Positions 26,753 through 36,900 are shown, numbered from the stretch's first letter. The stretch is DNA of 62,485 nt from Lentimicrobiaceae bacterium (GCA_018001695.1 JAGNHN010000015.1:1-62485), one strand, 5' to 3'. Program-made: numbers and translations. Notes: generated by a model not told the origin, from the sequence alone.

Positions 26753-27646
26753 ATGCGCAAAGCCCTCGTTTTAGGTGTTAATGGTTATCTGGGAAGCAAC
26801 TTCGCACATATGTTGCAGGCCAGCGGCTACCACGTGACCGGCAGCGATGTGCAGGAAAGCGGCATCCTGCCAGGTATCGATTACATTTCCTGCGATGTGA
26901 CCAACATGGATGCCTTGAAATCGCTGGACTGGCAGACCGATGCGGTCTTCTGCTTCTTTGGGGCAACCGGGACAAAGGCCGGGTTTCAATATTACCGCCG
27001 CTTCATCGAAATCAATGAAATAGGCCTACTCAATGTGCTGGAGTCCATACGGCTGGCCGGCACCCATCCGGTGGTGCTCTTCCCTTCCACGCGACTGATG
27101 TATGCCGCATCAGATGGGAGTCCGCTGGAGGAAGTGGCGGCCCTCGATCCAAAGACTATTTATGCGGTGAACAAGATCGCCGGGGAGCATTTCCTGAAGG
27201 TCTTCAAAAACCGCTATGGTATACCTTATGTCATTTTCCGCATCGGGGTGCCCTATGGCAACCTTGCTCCGGGCGCCTACTCCTTCGGTACCATGGCCCA
27301 TTTCCTGACACAGGCGCGAAACGGACAGCCTATCCGCGTCTTCGGAGATGGCCGTCAGCGCAGGAGCTTCACGCATATCAGCGATATCTACCTGCAGGTA
27401 ATGGCCGTCGCAGCGCAGCAGCAGCATTGGAACGAGGTCTATAATATCTGCGGTGAGGAGCTGGACCTCGCTACCATCGCGCAAGCCATGGCCGTGCGAT
27501 TTGGAGTTCCGGTCCATTTTGAACCCTGGGCGGAAGAGGATCTCCTCCTTGAGGTCGGCGACAGTGCCTTCTCGGGGAAGCGAATCCGGCAGGCAACCGG
27601 CGTTTGTATGCAATATCAATTCAAAGATTGGGTGGCAGCCCTATAA
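26753..27646 (+). CDS. NAD-dependent sugar epimerase/dehydratase (extended SDR)
   Basis: A 297-aa protein from ATG 26753; a GTG at 26729 also reads in frame. The N-terminal nucleotide-binding motif is VLGVNGYLGSNFAHML (~5-20), a GxxGxxG Rossmann loop. The catalytic Tyr-Lys pair is YAVNKIAGEHFL (~137-148), with FPSTRLMY supplying the Ser or Thr. FGDGRQRRSFTHISDI (~197-212) is typical of sugar-nucleotide epimerases such as GalE relatives. It likely makes or alters a nucleotide sugar in the cytoplasm. It comes first in a three-gene glycan set with a polyprenyl-phosphate glycosyltransferase and a GT39-type enzyme. The substrate is not predictable. Confidence 0.88.
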   Translation: MRKALVLGVNGYLGSNFAHMLQASGYHVTGSDVQESGILPGIDYISCDVTNMDALKSLDWQTDAVFCFFGATGTKAGFQYYRRFIEINEIGLLNVLESIRLAGTHPVVLFPSTRLMYAASDGSPLEEVAALDPKTIYAVNKIAGEHFLKVFKNRYGIPYVIFRIGVPYGNLAPGAYSFGTMAHFLTQARNGQPIRVFGDGRQRRSFTHISDIYLQVMAVAAQQQHWNEVYNICGEELDLATIAQAMAVRFGVPVHFEPWAEEDLLLEVGDSAFSGKRIRQATGVCMQYQFKDWVAAL

Positions 27647-27701
27647 GTGCTTCCGCCAGGCTGGAAGATAGAAACCCTGATACCAGAACCATACATATCC
27701 T

Positions 27702-28670
27702 ATGAGAGCATCGGTCATCATCCCCATCTACCGTGAAGCCAGCATCATTCCGGAGTTACAGCCCAGACTCGAGGAAAATGTCGCCCGTATCACCCCTGAT
27801 TATGAGATGATCTATGTGCTGGACGGTTGCCAGGACAATTCCTACGAAGTAGTCACCGGTCTTGCCGCCCGAAACCCACATGTCAGGTTTATCCGTTTGT
27901 CGCGCAACTTCGGCCACCAGATTGCCGTCTCAGCCGGCCTCGACCACTGCAGCGGGGATGTTGTGATCATCATCGACGGCGACCTCCAGGATCCTCCTGA
28001 GCTCATCCCTGATCTCTATGCCAAATATCAGGAAGGTTACAAGGTGGTCTATGCCCAGCGGGTTTACCGTAAAGGAGAAAGTTATTTTAAGAAGCTGACT
28101 GCCAAGCTCTTCTATCGTATCCTGAAACGGATCGCATCCGCCGATATCCCCCTCGACACCGGCGACTTCAGGCTCATCGATAAGACCATCGTCATGCACC
28201 TGCGCAGGATGCCGGAGCGCAATAAGTTTCTGCGCGGACAGATTGCCTGGCTGGGCTACAAGCAGGCCTTTGTTCCCTATATCCGTGAGCCCCGGAAAAA
28301 TGGCAAGGGGGGGTATACGCTCCGGAAGCTCTTCTCATTGGCTTTTGATGGTATTACAGGATTTTCGGACTTCCCATTGCGTCTGGCCACAACGCTCGGC
28401 TTTGTTTTCTCTGTCGTCGCCATGCTGATCATCGTTTACGCTTTATTGAGCTATTTCATGCATGATAAGATCGCGCCGGGCTGGACCTCTGTGATGGTCA
28501 GCACCATGTTCATTGGTGGTATTCAGTTGCTGGCCATTGGGATGATTGGAGAATACATCAGCCGCATCATCTCCAACATCAGGCAGCGCCCACTCTATGT
28601 GGTCGATGAAACCAATCTCACAGATGCACCCTCATCACCCGCTGAAGTGCCTGCCCCGGTTGTGAAATAA
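27702..28670 (+). CDS. Polyprenyl-phosphate glycosyltransferase (GT2, DPM1/GtrB-like)
   Basis: A 322-aa GT2 enzyme with two C-terminal membrane helices. Motifs are SVIIPIYREASIIPELQPRL at the start, YVLDGCQDNSYEVV (~38-51), RLSRNFGHQIAVSAGLDHC (~66-84) and IIDGDLQDPPELI (~89-101), where DGDLQDPPE is the hallmark of DPM1/GtrB/ArnC-like enzymes. DTGDFRLIDK (~157) is also conserved. The helices lie at ~233-253 and ~268-290. These enzymes load a sugar onto undecaprenyl phosphate so that a GT-C enzyme can use it outside the membrane. The next gene, facing it 14 bp away, encodes just such an enzyme, so the two probably cooperate. Confidence 0.92.
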   Translation: MRASVIIPIYREASIIPELQPRLEENVARITPDYEMIYVLDGCQDNSYEVVTGLAARNPHVRFIRLSRNFGHQIAVSAGLDHCSGDVVIIIDGDLQDPPELIPDLYAKYQEGYKVVYAQRVYRKGESYFKKLTAKLFYRILKRIASADIPLDTGDFRLIDKTIVMHLRRMPERNKFLRGQIAWLGYKQAFVPYIREPRKNGKGGYTLRKLFSLAFDGITGFSDFPLRLATTLGFVFSVVAMLIIVYALLSYFMHDKIAPGWTSVMVSTMFIGGIQLLAIGMIGEYISRIISNIRQRPLYVVDETNLTDAPSSPAEVPAPVVK

Positions 28671-28684
28671 GGCAGGCAGCGACA

Positions 28685-30499
28685 CTAGGATGCCCCGTCC
28701 TGCTGTACCGGCGCCGTATCCGGAATGCGGACCGGGTTCTTATATATCTTCAGAGGAACACCAAACGGGTAGCTAGCCTGGTCAAACTCCCTGACCAGCA
28801 ATGGCTCAAATTCAGGAATACCGCTGAGATCGTAATACGTGACCAGGTAATCGAAAGTACTGTTTTTGAAAAGTTCCATCAGGAATTTCTCGTTCTCTCC
28901 CAGGGGGTTACGAAGACTTAGGGGAACGTCCTGGCCCTGGTTATTGCGGACCATCAGGCTGTTTTCGACCTGGTAGGCCAGTCCGCCTTCTGCCAGGTAG
29001 TTCTGATGGGCAGCGAAATACTGTCGTTTGAGATATTCGTTGTTATAGCGGTAATACATAAAGTACTCCCCGAGTCCGGCTTGTTTTTGCGCATCGCTGT
29101 GCAGCAGCCGTGGCATATTTGTATAATATCCATAGTACAGTATTCCGGTACCGCCCGGGATGTTTTCCCTGATCCAGTTCTCGGCTGCCAGGGCAGTATA
29201 TCCATCTCCTGCCTTGCTTGCCTGCGCCAGTTGCAGGCTCCTGCTGATCAGGCCATAAGCGGGTTGGGCCAGTAGTAAAATACTGAATATCATGGTAATC
29301 CATTGCCTTGTTTGTCCAGGCTTCAGCAATACTGCCATCAGGTCCTGCCAGCTCAGCACCATACTGATGATCATAAAGGGCACCATGGTGATATAAAAAT
29401 ACTCCCGGGCAGCGCCTTTGGCGAAGGCCAGGAAATAGATCAGCGGATAGCTGACCATGATCAGGGCGGCCTGGTCCTTTTTGCGCAAGGACTGGATCAG
29501 GACATAGACCAGTGACGCGAAGCCCAGCAGGGTGAAGGCATGTCCGAATGGTCCGAAGAAACGCCGGATATCCCAGCCGGGGAGGAAATTACGAGCGCCT
29601 TCTTCCGAAATGGCGCGCAGTTGCTCCTCCCGGAAGAGATCATAATTCAGATATGAGTAGGGGTTAAAGAGGATGGAAGCCAGCACGGCACCACCGAGGA
29701 AGAGGTATAAGCGGTAGTCGGTCAGGCTTTTGGGAAGGGCTGATGTGAAGCTTAGCGCTGTGGGAGCCGTTTTCTTTCCAAGCTTCAATTGTTTCTTATC
29801 GACACTCGCCCTTGGTTTCATCTTCATGAAGACATGAGCAAGGAAGAAGGTGGGCAGGATGAGTAAAGCCGGCAGGGGTTTCGTCGCGACACTCAGTCCT
29901 GTGAACAAAGCCGCGAACAGGTAGTTCTTTGCTTTGCCTGTCTGCACCAGGGCCAGCAGATGATACACGCTAGCGGCAACCCAGACTGCCTGCAGGGTAT
30001 CTACGCGAACGGTAAAGCCGGTGAGGCTGTCAAAAAACGGGAAAATGGCCAGAACGAGCGCCATCCAGGCAATGTCGGTTTTGAAGAATTTCTGCAGGAT
30101 GCGGAAGGTGAGAATGGCCAGCACAATATTTAACAGACTGTTAACCAGACGGGCCGTATAATAAAAGGTGCTTCCGTCAATGAAATAGTGTTGAATAAAA
30201 GCCTGCGGATCGGTGTGGAACCAGGAAAGGATCCAGTAAATGATGCCCAGTAGGTAGGAGTACAGTGGTCCATATTTATACCAATGTGGGTCAAGGTCAC
30301 CACCCAGATACCCGATGGCATATTCCACCACATCGTTCTCATCAATGGAATAATAGGGCAGGAAGCGTGCGATGTCTATGAAGCGCGGAAAGAAGCCTGC
30401 CAGGAAAACCAGCAGCAATAGCGCCAGTGCGTACCAGGGGATGGGCCATTTGGAGAAAAGGCCGGTAGAGCGGGCAGTGTCAGACGGGTGCATAACCAC
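28685..30499 (-). CDS. GT39/ArnT-like glycosyltransferase (polyprenyl-phosphate-sugar dependent)
   Basis: A 604-aa integral membrane protein with about 11-13 hydrophobic segments. The first external loop after helix 1 holds YYSIDENDVVEYAIGYLGG (~57-75), an acidic motif in the place used for catalysis by protein O-mannosyltransferases and ArnT. DPHWYKYGPLYSYLLGIIYW follows. The C-terminal ~160 residues are mainly soluble and should be periplasmic. The family takes a sugar from a polyprenyl-phosphate donor and adds it to a protein, lipid A or glycan. It converges with the DPM1-like gene, a logical partner. Two start codons (30499 and 30493) are close together. The acceptor is unknown. Confidence 0.85.
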   Translation of the reverse strand: MVMHPSDTARSTGLFSKWPIPWYALALLLLVFLAGFFPRFIDIARFLPYYSIDENDVVEYAIGYLGGDLDPHWYKYGPLYSYLLGIIYWILSWFHTDPQAFIQHYFIDGSTFYYTARLVNSLLNIVLAILTFRILQKFFKTDIAWMALVLAIFPFFDSLTGFTVRVDTLQAVWVAASVYHLLALVQTGKAKNYLFAALFTGLSVATKPLPALLILPTFFLAHVFMKMKPRASVDKKQLKLGKKTAPTALSFTSALPKSLTDYRLYLFLGGAVLASILFNPYSYLNYDLFREEQLRAISEEGARNFLPGWDIRRFFGPFGHAFTLLGFASLVYVLIQSLRKKDQAALIMVSYPLIYFLAFAKGAAREYFYITMVPFMIISMVLSWQDLMAVLLKPGQTRQWITMIFSILLLAQPAYGLISRSLQLAQASKAGDGYTALAAENWIRENIPGGTGILYYGYYTNMPRLLHSDAQKQAGLGEYFMYYRYNNEYLKRQYFAAHQNYLAEGGLAYQVENSLMVRNNQGQDVPLSLRNPLGENEKFLMELFKNSTFDYLVTYYDLSGIPEFEPLLVREFDQASYPFGVPLKIYKNPVRIPDTAPVQQDGAS

Positions 30500-30638
30500 A
30501 CATTATATTATAAAGGTTGATTTCCGGGTATTCAAGTGAGATGAATGGGAGAGGGCTACCCTGGCCTCAGGTCCCAAGTGTAAAGCTACAAATTTTATAA
30601 TTGCCGGGGCAGTGGTTGTAATTCGGGAAGAGGCTGAC

Positions 30639-30899
30639 TCAGGCTTCTTCGAAGGGCGTGTATTCGCGGTCCTCTTTTGGCTTTTGCTGGGATCTTCTCC
30701 GATCGTCTTCCGGAATGATGATGTGGCCATCGCCATTTTCCATGTTGATGTGACGCGCGTTGTTTTGTCGGCGGCCATATTTTTCCCTGGCGTGATCGAC
30801 ATAGCGTTTTCCCATCCATGGAAGTAACCAGGTTGAGAGGATGCGATAAAGTAAATATAGAACGACGATCCAGATAATCAATCGTAACATATTGTTCAA
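30639..30899 (-). CDS. DUF4834-like small membrane protein
   Basis: An 86-aa protein: one N-terminal membrane helix (LRLIIWIVVLYLLYRILSTWLL) followed by a basic, polar tail with GHIIIPEDD near the middle and EYTPFEEA at the end. This layout and the short acidic end match the DUF4834 family, found in Bacteroidota and of unknown function. An ATG at 30890 could also be the start. It lies alone, 140 bases upstream of the GT39-type gene on the same strand. The tail is probably cytoplasmic. Confidence 0.7.
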   Translation of the reverse strand: MNNMLRLIIWIVVLYLLYRILSTWLLPWMGKRYVDHAREKYGRRQNNARHINMENGDGHIIIPEDDRRRSQQKPKEDREYTPFEEA

Positions 30900-31083
30900 T
30901 ATTATGTGATGTAAAGATAACGACTATGCAGAGATATGAAACACGTCTGATGCGGCTCCTTCGTTCGCGAATTCATTACAGGCCTTGTATGCCGAGTGTA
31001 CCCTATGGTGGATGTGCAGGTCAAATTTTTTGTTTTCTTGCGTTACAGGGCTTTTAATGAAGCCGGTTTTTTGGACCGGGCAT

Positions 31084-31111
31084 AAAAAAAGGCAGGTATA
31101 TATAGCCTGCC
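31084..31111 (-). terminator. Rho-independent terminator of rpmH
   Basis: GGCAGG (31091-31096) pairs with CCTGCC (31106-31111), and the AT-rich middle TATATATAG can extend or loop. On the minus strand the stem is followed by seven T residues (31090-31084). It lies 26 bases after the rpmH stop. Confidence 0.85.
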
Positions 31112-31136
31112 TTCATATTTATAAGCCGGTGTGTTC

Positions 31137-31298
31137 TTAGTTTTTGTCGAGGCGTTCGTCACTCACTGTTAATTTCTTCCTGCCTTTGGCGCGGCGGGCT
31201 GCCAAAACCTTGCGACCATTGGCAGTTGCCATACGGCTGCGGAAACCGTGCTTATTCATGCGCCTCCTTCTGGATGGCTGAAAGGTTCTCTTCGACAT
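31137..31298 (-). CDS. rpmH: 50S ribosomal protein L34
   Basis: A 53-aa basic protein read directly from the minus strand, below the length cut-off of many gene finders. It begins [20 protein letters not shown], with [20 protein letters not shown] further on, matching the whole L34 family including its invariant KRTFQPS and HGFR elements. L34 is a structural part of the large ribosomal subunit. The gene has its own promoter (31320-31350) and its own terminator (31084-31111), so it is a single-gene transcript. The dnaA, rnpA and yidC genes often found near it in other phyla are not present here. Confidence 0.98.
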   Translation of the reverse strand: MSKRTFQPSRRRRMNKHGFRSRMATANGRKVLAARRAKGRKKLTVSDERLDKN

Positions 31299-31319
31299 AG
31301 CTCTTTACTTTTGGGAGGG

Positions 31320-31350
31320 CAAAGGTAGGAATTCATTTGAGATTCACCAA
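31320..31350 (-). promoter_or_regulatory. rpmH promoter (Bacteroidota -33/-7 type)
   Basis: On the minus strand TTG (31350-31348), 20 bases, then TACCTTTG (31327-31320), a full match to the TTG and TAnnTTTG elements of the phylum's main sigma factor. Transcription should begin near 31313, about 15 bases before the ATG. Confidence 0.78.
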
Positions 31351-31484
31351 AAATATTGACAATAATTTGTCTCCTAATGTAGTGGAGCGGGTGATATCCG
31401 GATCAGGGTGCATGGACTTCTGCGTCTTCGATTTCATTTATATCTGAAAGTAATTCCAATTTGATAAAGGATATAAAAATAAAA

Positions 31485-31527
31485 ATCCCCTGCCAGAAGC
31501 CCCAATTTGTGTAGCCTGGCAGGGGAT
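31485..31527 (-). terminator. Rho-independent terminator of pepD
   Basis: ATCCCCTGCCAG (31485-31496) pairs perfectly with CTGGCAGGGGAT (31516-31527), a 12-bp stem with a 19-base loop. On the minus strand a T-rich tract follows (complement of 31474-31484). It lies 22 bases after the pepD stop. Confidence 0.85.
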
Positions 31528-31549
31528 GTAGCATGAAGTATTACCCTGC

Positions 31550-33016
31550 TTACACTGCTGATTTTTTTGGAATATTTTTCAGCGTATCAACCAGGAAGTC
31601 CCAGAACTTGCCTACTGAGGCGATATGGACTTTTTCATCCGGTGAGTGGGGGTAGCGGATCGTCGGACCGAATGAAATCATGTCCCAATGCGGATAGACC
31701 GCTCCCAGGATACCGCACTCTAGTCCGGCATGGATGGCTTTGATGTCAGGGGTTTTACCATATTTCTGGGCATACATCTCTTTCATATGATGTAGGATAG
31801 GACTTTCCGGATTGGGTTTCCATCCGGGATAGCCGCCATCAAACACCGATTCAGCACCGGCCAGGTCAAACACACTTTGCATCATCTGGGCCAGGTCTTC
31901 TTTAGCGGTATCTACTGAGCTCCGCAGGAGACTCTGGATATGGATAATGCCATCTTTGGACTTGAGGATGGCAAGATTCGTTGAGGTTTCAACGAGTCCG
32001 GCCATGTCGGCACTCATGCGCATCACCCCGTTCGGGCAGGCATATACCGCTTTGTTCATGCGGTCGAAGCTGTCCTGATCGATCAGTGTATCCGGCAATG
32101 GAGCCTGATCCATGCTGATGTTCATGTCCGGCTCAGTGGTTTTCAGCTCCAGACAGGCCGTTTCGGCAAAGGTAGCAAGGCGGGATTCCAGGACTGCTGA
32201 TTGTGCTTTGGGTAATGTTACCAATGCAAAGGCCTCCCTGGGTATGGCGTTGCGTAGTCCGCCTCCGTCTATCCATGCCAGGCATAACCCCAGATCCTTG
32301 TTCTCATAGAGGAAACGGTTAAGGACCTTGATGGCGTTACCCCGCCCCAGGACGATATCCATTCCTGAATGACCACCTTTGAGTCCGGTTACTGAAATTT
32401 TATAGGCCGTATGATCTGGCGGAACAGCTACGGTATGGTAACTGAACCGCATATTGGCATTGAGTCCGCCGGCACAGCCCACATACAATTCTCCTTCATC
32501 TTCCGAGTCCAGGTTCATCAGAATATCACCCTTAAGCAGTCCGGCTTGCAGGTTGAAAGCACCTGTCATACCCGTTTCCTCATCAATGGTAAAAAGCGCT
32601 TCAATCGGGCCATGTGCCATGGTTTTATCGGCCAGGACCGCCATGGTAGCTGCTACACCCATGCCATTGTCAGCGCCCAGGGTTGTACCCCGCGCCGTTA
32701 CCCAGTCCCCGTCGATGTAGGCATCAATCGGATCCGTCTCGAAGTTGTGCGCGGTGTCGCTGTTCTTCTGCGGAACCATGTCGAGGTGGCCTTGCAGGAT
32801 CACGCCCATCCTGTCTTCCATACCGGGTGAGGCCGGTTTACGGATAATGACGTTGCCTACCTCATCAACGATGGTTTCCAGGCCGAGGTTTTCACCGAAG
32901 GCTTTCATATAGGCAATAATCCGGGCTTCTTTTTTGGAAGGCCTCGGGATTTCAAGCAGGCTTGCGAAGTGAGACCACACCGCCTGCGGTTCAAGATTGG
33001 CAATTTGATTGTTCAT
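31550..33016 (-). CDS. pepD: Aminoacyl-histidine dipeptidase (M20 family, PepD)
   Basis: A 488-aa cytosolic metallopeptidase. The start at 33016 (MNNQIANLEPQAVWSHF) is chosen because the open frame upstream to 33154 adds 46 residues unlike the family, and a -7 promoter box at 33048-33055 lies in that stretch. Zinc-binding and catalytic motifs are GHLDMVPQKN (~79-88), TTLGADNGMGVA (~112-123), TIDEETGMTGA (~143-153), LDSEDEGELYVGCAGG (~167) and HAGLECG near the end. PepD (carnosinase-like, also called cytosol non-specific dipeptidase) hydrolyses dipeptides such as Xaa-His. It is transcribed alone, with its own terminator. Confidence 0.94.
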   Translation of the reverse strand: MNNQIANLEPQAVWSHFASLLEIPRPSKKEARIIAYMKAFGENLGLETIVDEVGNVIIRKPASPGMEDRMGVILQGHLDMVPQKNSDTAHNFETDPIDAYIDGDWVTARGTTLGADNGMGVAATMAVLADKTMAHGPIEALFTIDEETGMTGAFNLQAGLLKGDILMNLDSEDEGELYVGCAGGLNANMRFSYHTVAVPPDHTAYKISVTGLKGGHSGMDIVLGRGNAIKVLNRFLYENKDLGLCLAWIDGGGLRNAIPREAFALVTLPKAQSAVLESRLATFAETACLELKTTEPDMNISMDQAPLPDTLIDQDSFDRMNKAVYACPNGVMRMSADMAGLVETSTNLAILKSKDGIIHIQSLLRSSVDTAKEDLAQMMQSVFDLAGAESVFDGGYPGWKPNPESPILHHMKEMYAQKYGKTPDIKAIHAGLECGILGAVYPHWDMISFGPTIRYPHSPDEKVHIASVGKFWDFLVDTLKNIPKKSAV

Positions 33017-33047
33017 GTATGTTATTTTTGATGATGTACACTGCATG

Positions 33048-33055
33048 CAAAAGTA
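33048..33055 (-). promoter_or_regulatory. Candidate -7 box (TACTTTTG) of pepD
   Basis: A perfect TAnnTTTG on the minus strand, placing transcription start about 25 bases before the chosen ATG at 33016. No TTG sits at the usual -33 distance. It lies inside the longer open frame and so argues against the upstream start. Confidence 0.5.
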
Positions 33056-33598
33056 ATCAAATGGGTGAATCTGCCCTATTTTGAGGTGCTGAAGCGCTCC
33101 CGGACATAACGTTTGGGATTCGCCGAACGTATGAAGGTTGATAAGCATGTTCATAACCTTGACTTACATTGTGCATAAAATAATGATAATCAATGGAATA
33201 ATGTTGTGTTAATAACCTGAAATGAAGGCAGAGCATGGCGGTCTTTTTGGCTGTTTTTTGCTGGAAAACAATCACTTGCGGTCCGGGTACCTGCCTGCTG
33301 AAAGCCTGCAGGCCGCATCTAACTAAGGTATCTGGTGAATAGGCATGCCTGTAGTCCCTGATATTAACAGAAAAATAACGATAACTTTTTTCGGCATTTG
33401 TTTGAATATTGTGGGGTATATGATTACTTTTGACCAGAGTTTGCTGGTGCCGGAACCCTGCCGGAGTTGAAGAAATGTTGACGAAGGAATCCAGCAGGTG
33501 AAACATTTTCCGCGCATTGAAGTATAACTGCCAGAATAGCCATAAAGGATTACAATATAATGTGTAGCCCAGGCCGGTGTTTGAGACCCCAGGGGTCC

Positions 33599-33629
33599 CA
33601 CCCGGTCAGATGATCGAAAGGCCCGGGTG
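33599..33629. other. GC-rich hairpin in the long intergenic region
   Basis: CACCCGG (33599-33605) pairs perfectly with CCGGGTG (33623-33629) around a 17-base loop, directly after a second palindrome at 33585-33597. There is no T-tract and no upstream gene pointing at it, so a terminator is unlikely. A small structured RNA or regulatory site is possible but unproven. Confidence 0.4.
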
Positions 33630-33734
33630 AGAAGGTGAGCACAGACTTTTCAACAAATTAACTTGTTTCACATTAACAAGTTGATTCATGGTGTTGATAG
33701 AAAGTGCTTGTGTGCCTAATTTTTATGGCTTTTT

Positions 33735-33766
33735 TTTGTAATTTAGTTGATTATGTTATTATTTTG
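33735..33766 (+). promoter_or_regulatory. Probable promoter of the giant secreted protein gene
   Basis: TTTG at 33735-33738, then 20 bases, then TTATTTTG at 33759-33766, one mismatch from TAnnTTTG. Transcription would start near 33773, downstream of the first in-frame ATG (33704) and before the ATGs at 33827, 33833, 33857 and 33902, so the longest reading cannot be the true one if this promoter is used. Confidence 0.55.
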
Positions 33767-33901
33767 CACATTAATTCTCTCAATACGCTACCAAGATTGC
33801 AACGCTTGCTTTTGTTAATGAATATCATGCTTATGGAAACCAATAGTTTTACCCTGATGAGAACAGATAATCCGAAGTACATTCAATCAAATTCTACGCT
33901 T

Positions 33902-36900
33902 ATGAAGACAAGGTTTATGCTGTTGAGAACAGTCCTTACTGTTTTCACAATGCTGTTTATGGCTGCAGGCCTGCTTGCACAGCAACCCGGACAGCTCTAC
34001 TTCGAGGATTTCGAAGGAGGCGACGGAGGCTGGGTGACAGGTAGCTCCTCGGTCGTGAACAACTGGGCCTACGGAGATCCGAACGGTATGCATGTACAAA
34101 ATGCCTACTCTGGAACCATGTGCTGGCACAACGGAATAGTCCAAAACAAACAGTGGGCTCCCAATGAAGTGTCGTGGGTAACCAGCCCCAAGTTCGACTT
34201 TTCAGCGGTTCCGGTTGACCCAGTCTTCCGAATGGCACTGACCACCTGGTCGTTCGTCCTCGGCAACGGTCTCTCGCTGTACTATTCTACTGACAGCGTG
34301 AACTGGTATATTGTCGGCTCGATCTCCGACCCGAACTGGTACAACACCCCCGTGATGAATGTACTCGGCGGCAACGGCTGGTCCGATTCGCTGACCAACT
34401 TTAATCCGGTTAAGGGTGCATGGGGCCAATATGAACATACCCTCAACGGCCTCGGCGGCGAAGAGGCAGTATGGCTCCGCGTGTACTTTTCAGGGTACTA
34501 TCCTTACAATTTCACCAAAAATGGCAACACCTTCGGCGAATCTGCCTTCGATGATGTGCTCGTCTATGAGCCTTTCAATGCCCAAATCGTAGACCTGAGC
34601 ACACATAGCTCAGTGACCGATTTCGTGATCATGAAAGGTCAGTGTATCGACCTCGGTATTGATACAGGTGGTTATGTTCCCCCTGTAAGCATCGCCTGGA
34701 ACACCGGCCAGACAGGCCAGCCTATCTCGGTCTGCCCGACAGCTACCACAACGTATACAGCCACCGTTACCGATGCCTCCAAGGGTGTCGTCGTCATTTC
34801 AGCTACCGTCGTGGTGGTGGATACCCTCACCGTGGCCGCTGAATATGATGGGTATACAGTATGCGACACCGCAAGTACTATCTTATATGCATTCCCTAAT
34901 GGTGGAACCCCGCCTTATACTTTTGCATGGAGCCCCACCGACTCACTCAGTCCGACCAATGCCGCTGTTGTGGTAACCACCACACATACCAGCAAAATTT
35001 ATTCGGTGACAGTGACCGATGCCAATGGCTTCACAGCAGTAGACCAGGTGGATGTCACCGTGGTCTCCGGGTATCCCTTCGTGGACATTGTCCCGAATGT
35101 AGCCGACGTCTGTATGGGCGACTCAGTGCAAATTACTGCCTATGGCGGTATGTCCTACCTCTGGACCTCCCTGCCTGTTGGCGCTTATATCTCCAATCCC
35201 ACCGCAGCCAATCCGTTTGTGATCCCCTTCAGTACAACAACACCTACCCGTTTCTACTGTCAGATCACATCACCCTGCGGTACAGCTACTGCTTTAATTG
35301 ATGTGGGTACCAAAGCCAAACCGGCCGTTCCGACCTTCACCCTCAGCATCGACACCGTATGTATCGATGGTCCTGCCGTGAACGTCGCAGCCAACAGCAC
35401 CTTCTCACCGCTCGGCGGCACCCTGCAGGGTGACTTCCCAGAGTTCAATGACGGGCTGTTCTACCCCGGTATCGCAGGTGTGGGTACACATTATATTACA
35501 TATACTGTCCAGGCACTGAATGGCTGTACCAACTTCGCTACCGAAACGATCGTGGTGGATACGGTGCCCTTCATTACCATTGCCGGTGATGACAGCGCCT
35601 GTGCAGGTGAGGTCCTGAATTACACCTACACTGTGGTTCCTGGCTATGTTTACAATGTGAATGTAGTTGGTGGAACACTGCTGTCCTATGCTGGTGGTAA
35701 TATATCCGTTCAGTGGGGTGCAGCCGGTGCAGGTCAGATTCAGATCCTCGTCACCAACTCAGCTTCCGGTGCCGACTGCGACAACTACTTCACCTATGAT
35801 GTAGAAGTCCTGCCGCTGCCCGTTCCGGATATCTATGTAGCCCCTGGCGTACTGGTGACCACCACGCTCGAATATTGCGAAGGTGAAACCGACGTTCTGA
35901 CAGCCTACCCCGGATTGCTCGGCGTTGGCTTCGGCCCCTGGCGTTATGACTGGTATGTGGATGGTGGACTTTATGCATCCAACCAGCAGTCCATTACCAA
36001 TTCCGCTGTTTACAAAGCAACACCCTGGCAGGTTGTTGTAAGTGTCTATGACAGCAGCACGACCTGTTCAGCCAATGATACAATCTATGTCAGGGTTTAT
36101 AAAAATCCGGCTCCTGTTATTCAATGGGGTTCTGTAACGGATACCGCTTTCCTCTGCCATGATGAATGCATCGACATCTTCGAAAACGTGGGAACCTATA
36201 CCTCCTATGTTTGGGTAGATGAGTATGCGAATGCACTTGGAACCGGTAACGATAGCATCGTACTTTGCGGCTCCAATTACAGCGCTGCAGGCGATACCTT
36301 CAAGATCTATGTAACAGCCGGTGAAAACGGTTGCTACACCACCGACAGTATGTACGTTGTCGTTTGGCCACAGCCCGAGATCTTTAACATCGTTCCGAAC
36401 GGAACCGTGGATTTCTGCTGGAATACATCAGGACCTGCCATTGGTGTAGATAGCTCCATCGTAGGCGTTACCTATGAACTCTTCCGCAGCCCTGCCACCC
36501 TCGTCAATACATTAGGTGGTACAGGAAGTCCGATAACATTCGGCAATTATAACATCCCTGGTAACTATTATGTGGTTGCTACTGATAACCTGACAGGTTG
36601 CAAGGATACCATGAATGGTGTTGCCACCCTGGTCTCCGATACAATCAAGATCCGCATCAACAGCGAATATGACTGGGTATGTGAAGAATTCACGAGCCGC
36701 ATGACCTTTGAATTCCTTAGCGATACCACAGGTTATGGTCCCTGGACACTGGATTGGGAACCGGATGCACGCATCACGCCTGATGGTTATGGTGCCATCA
36801 TCGCCCGTCCGCTGGTTACAACCGATTTCACCCTCGTGGTGACCGGCGCTGATCCGCTTTGCCAGGCTACCGATACCTTCAACCTCGTTGTAAGGGATGC

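Larger units (their letters stand above)
33056..33901. other. Long intergenic region without a recognisable gene
   Basis: No convincing gene in roughly 850 bases between pepD and the giant gene; minus-strand open frames here have no family pattern. It contains two inverted repeats, GACCCC-A-GGGGTC at 33585-33597 and a 7-bp stem at 33599-33629, and the likely promoter of the giant gene at 33735-33766. The remainder is AT-rich toward the giant gene. No tRNA or known riboswitch pattern was seen. Confidence 0.5.

Noticed and set aside
33057..33506. 149-aa minus-strand open frame upstream of pepD
   Set aside because: No recognisable motif, low-complexity composition, and it overlaps the pepD promoter region.
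33540..33650. tRNA or known riboswitch in the long intergenic gap
   Set aside because: Stems are present but no cloverleaf, T-loop GTTC, CCA end or known riboswitch core could be matched.
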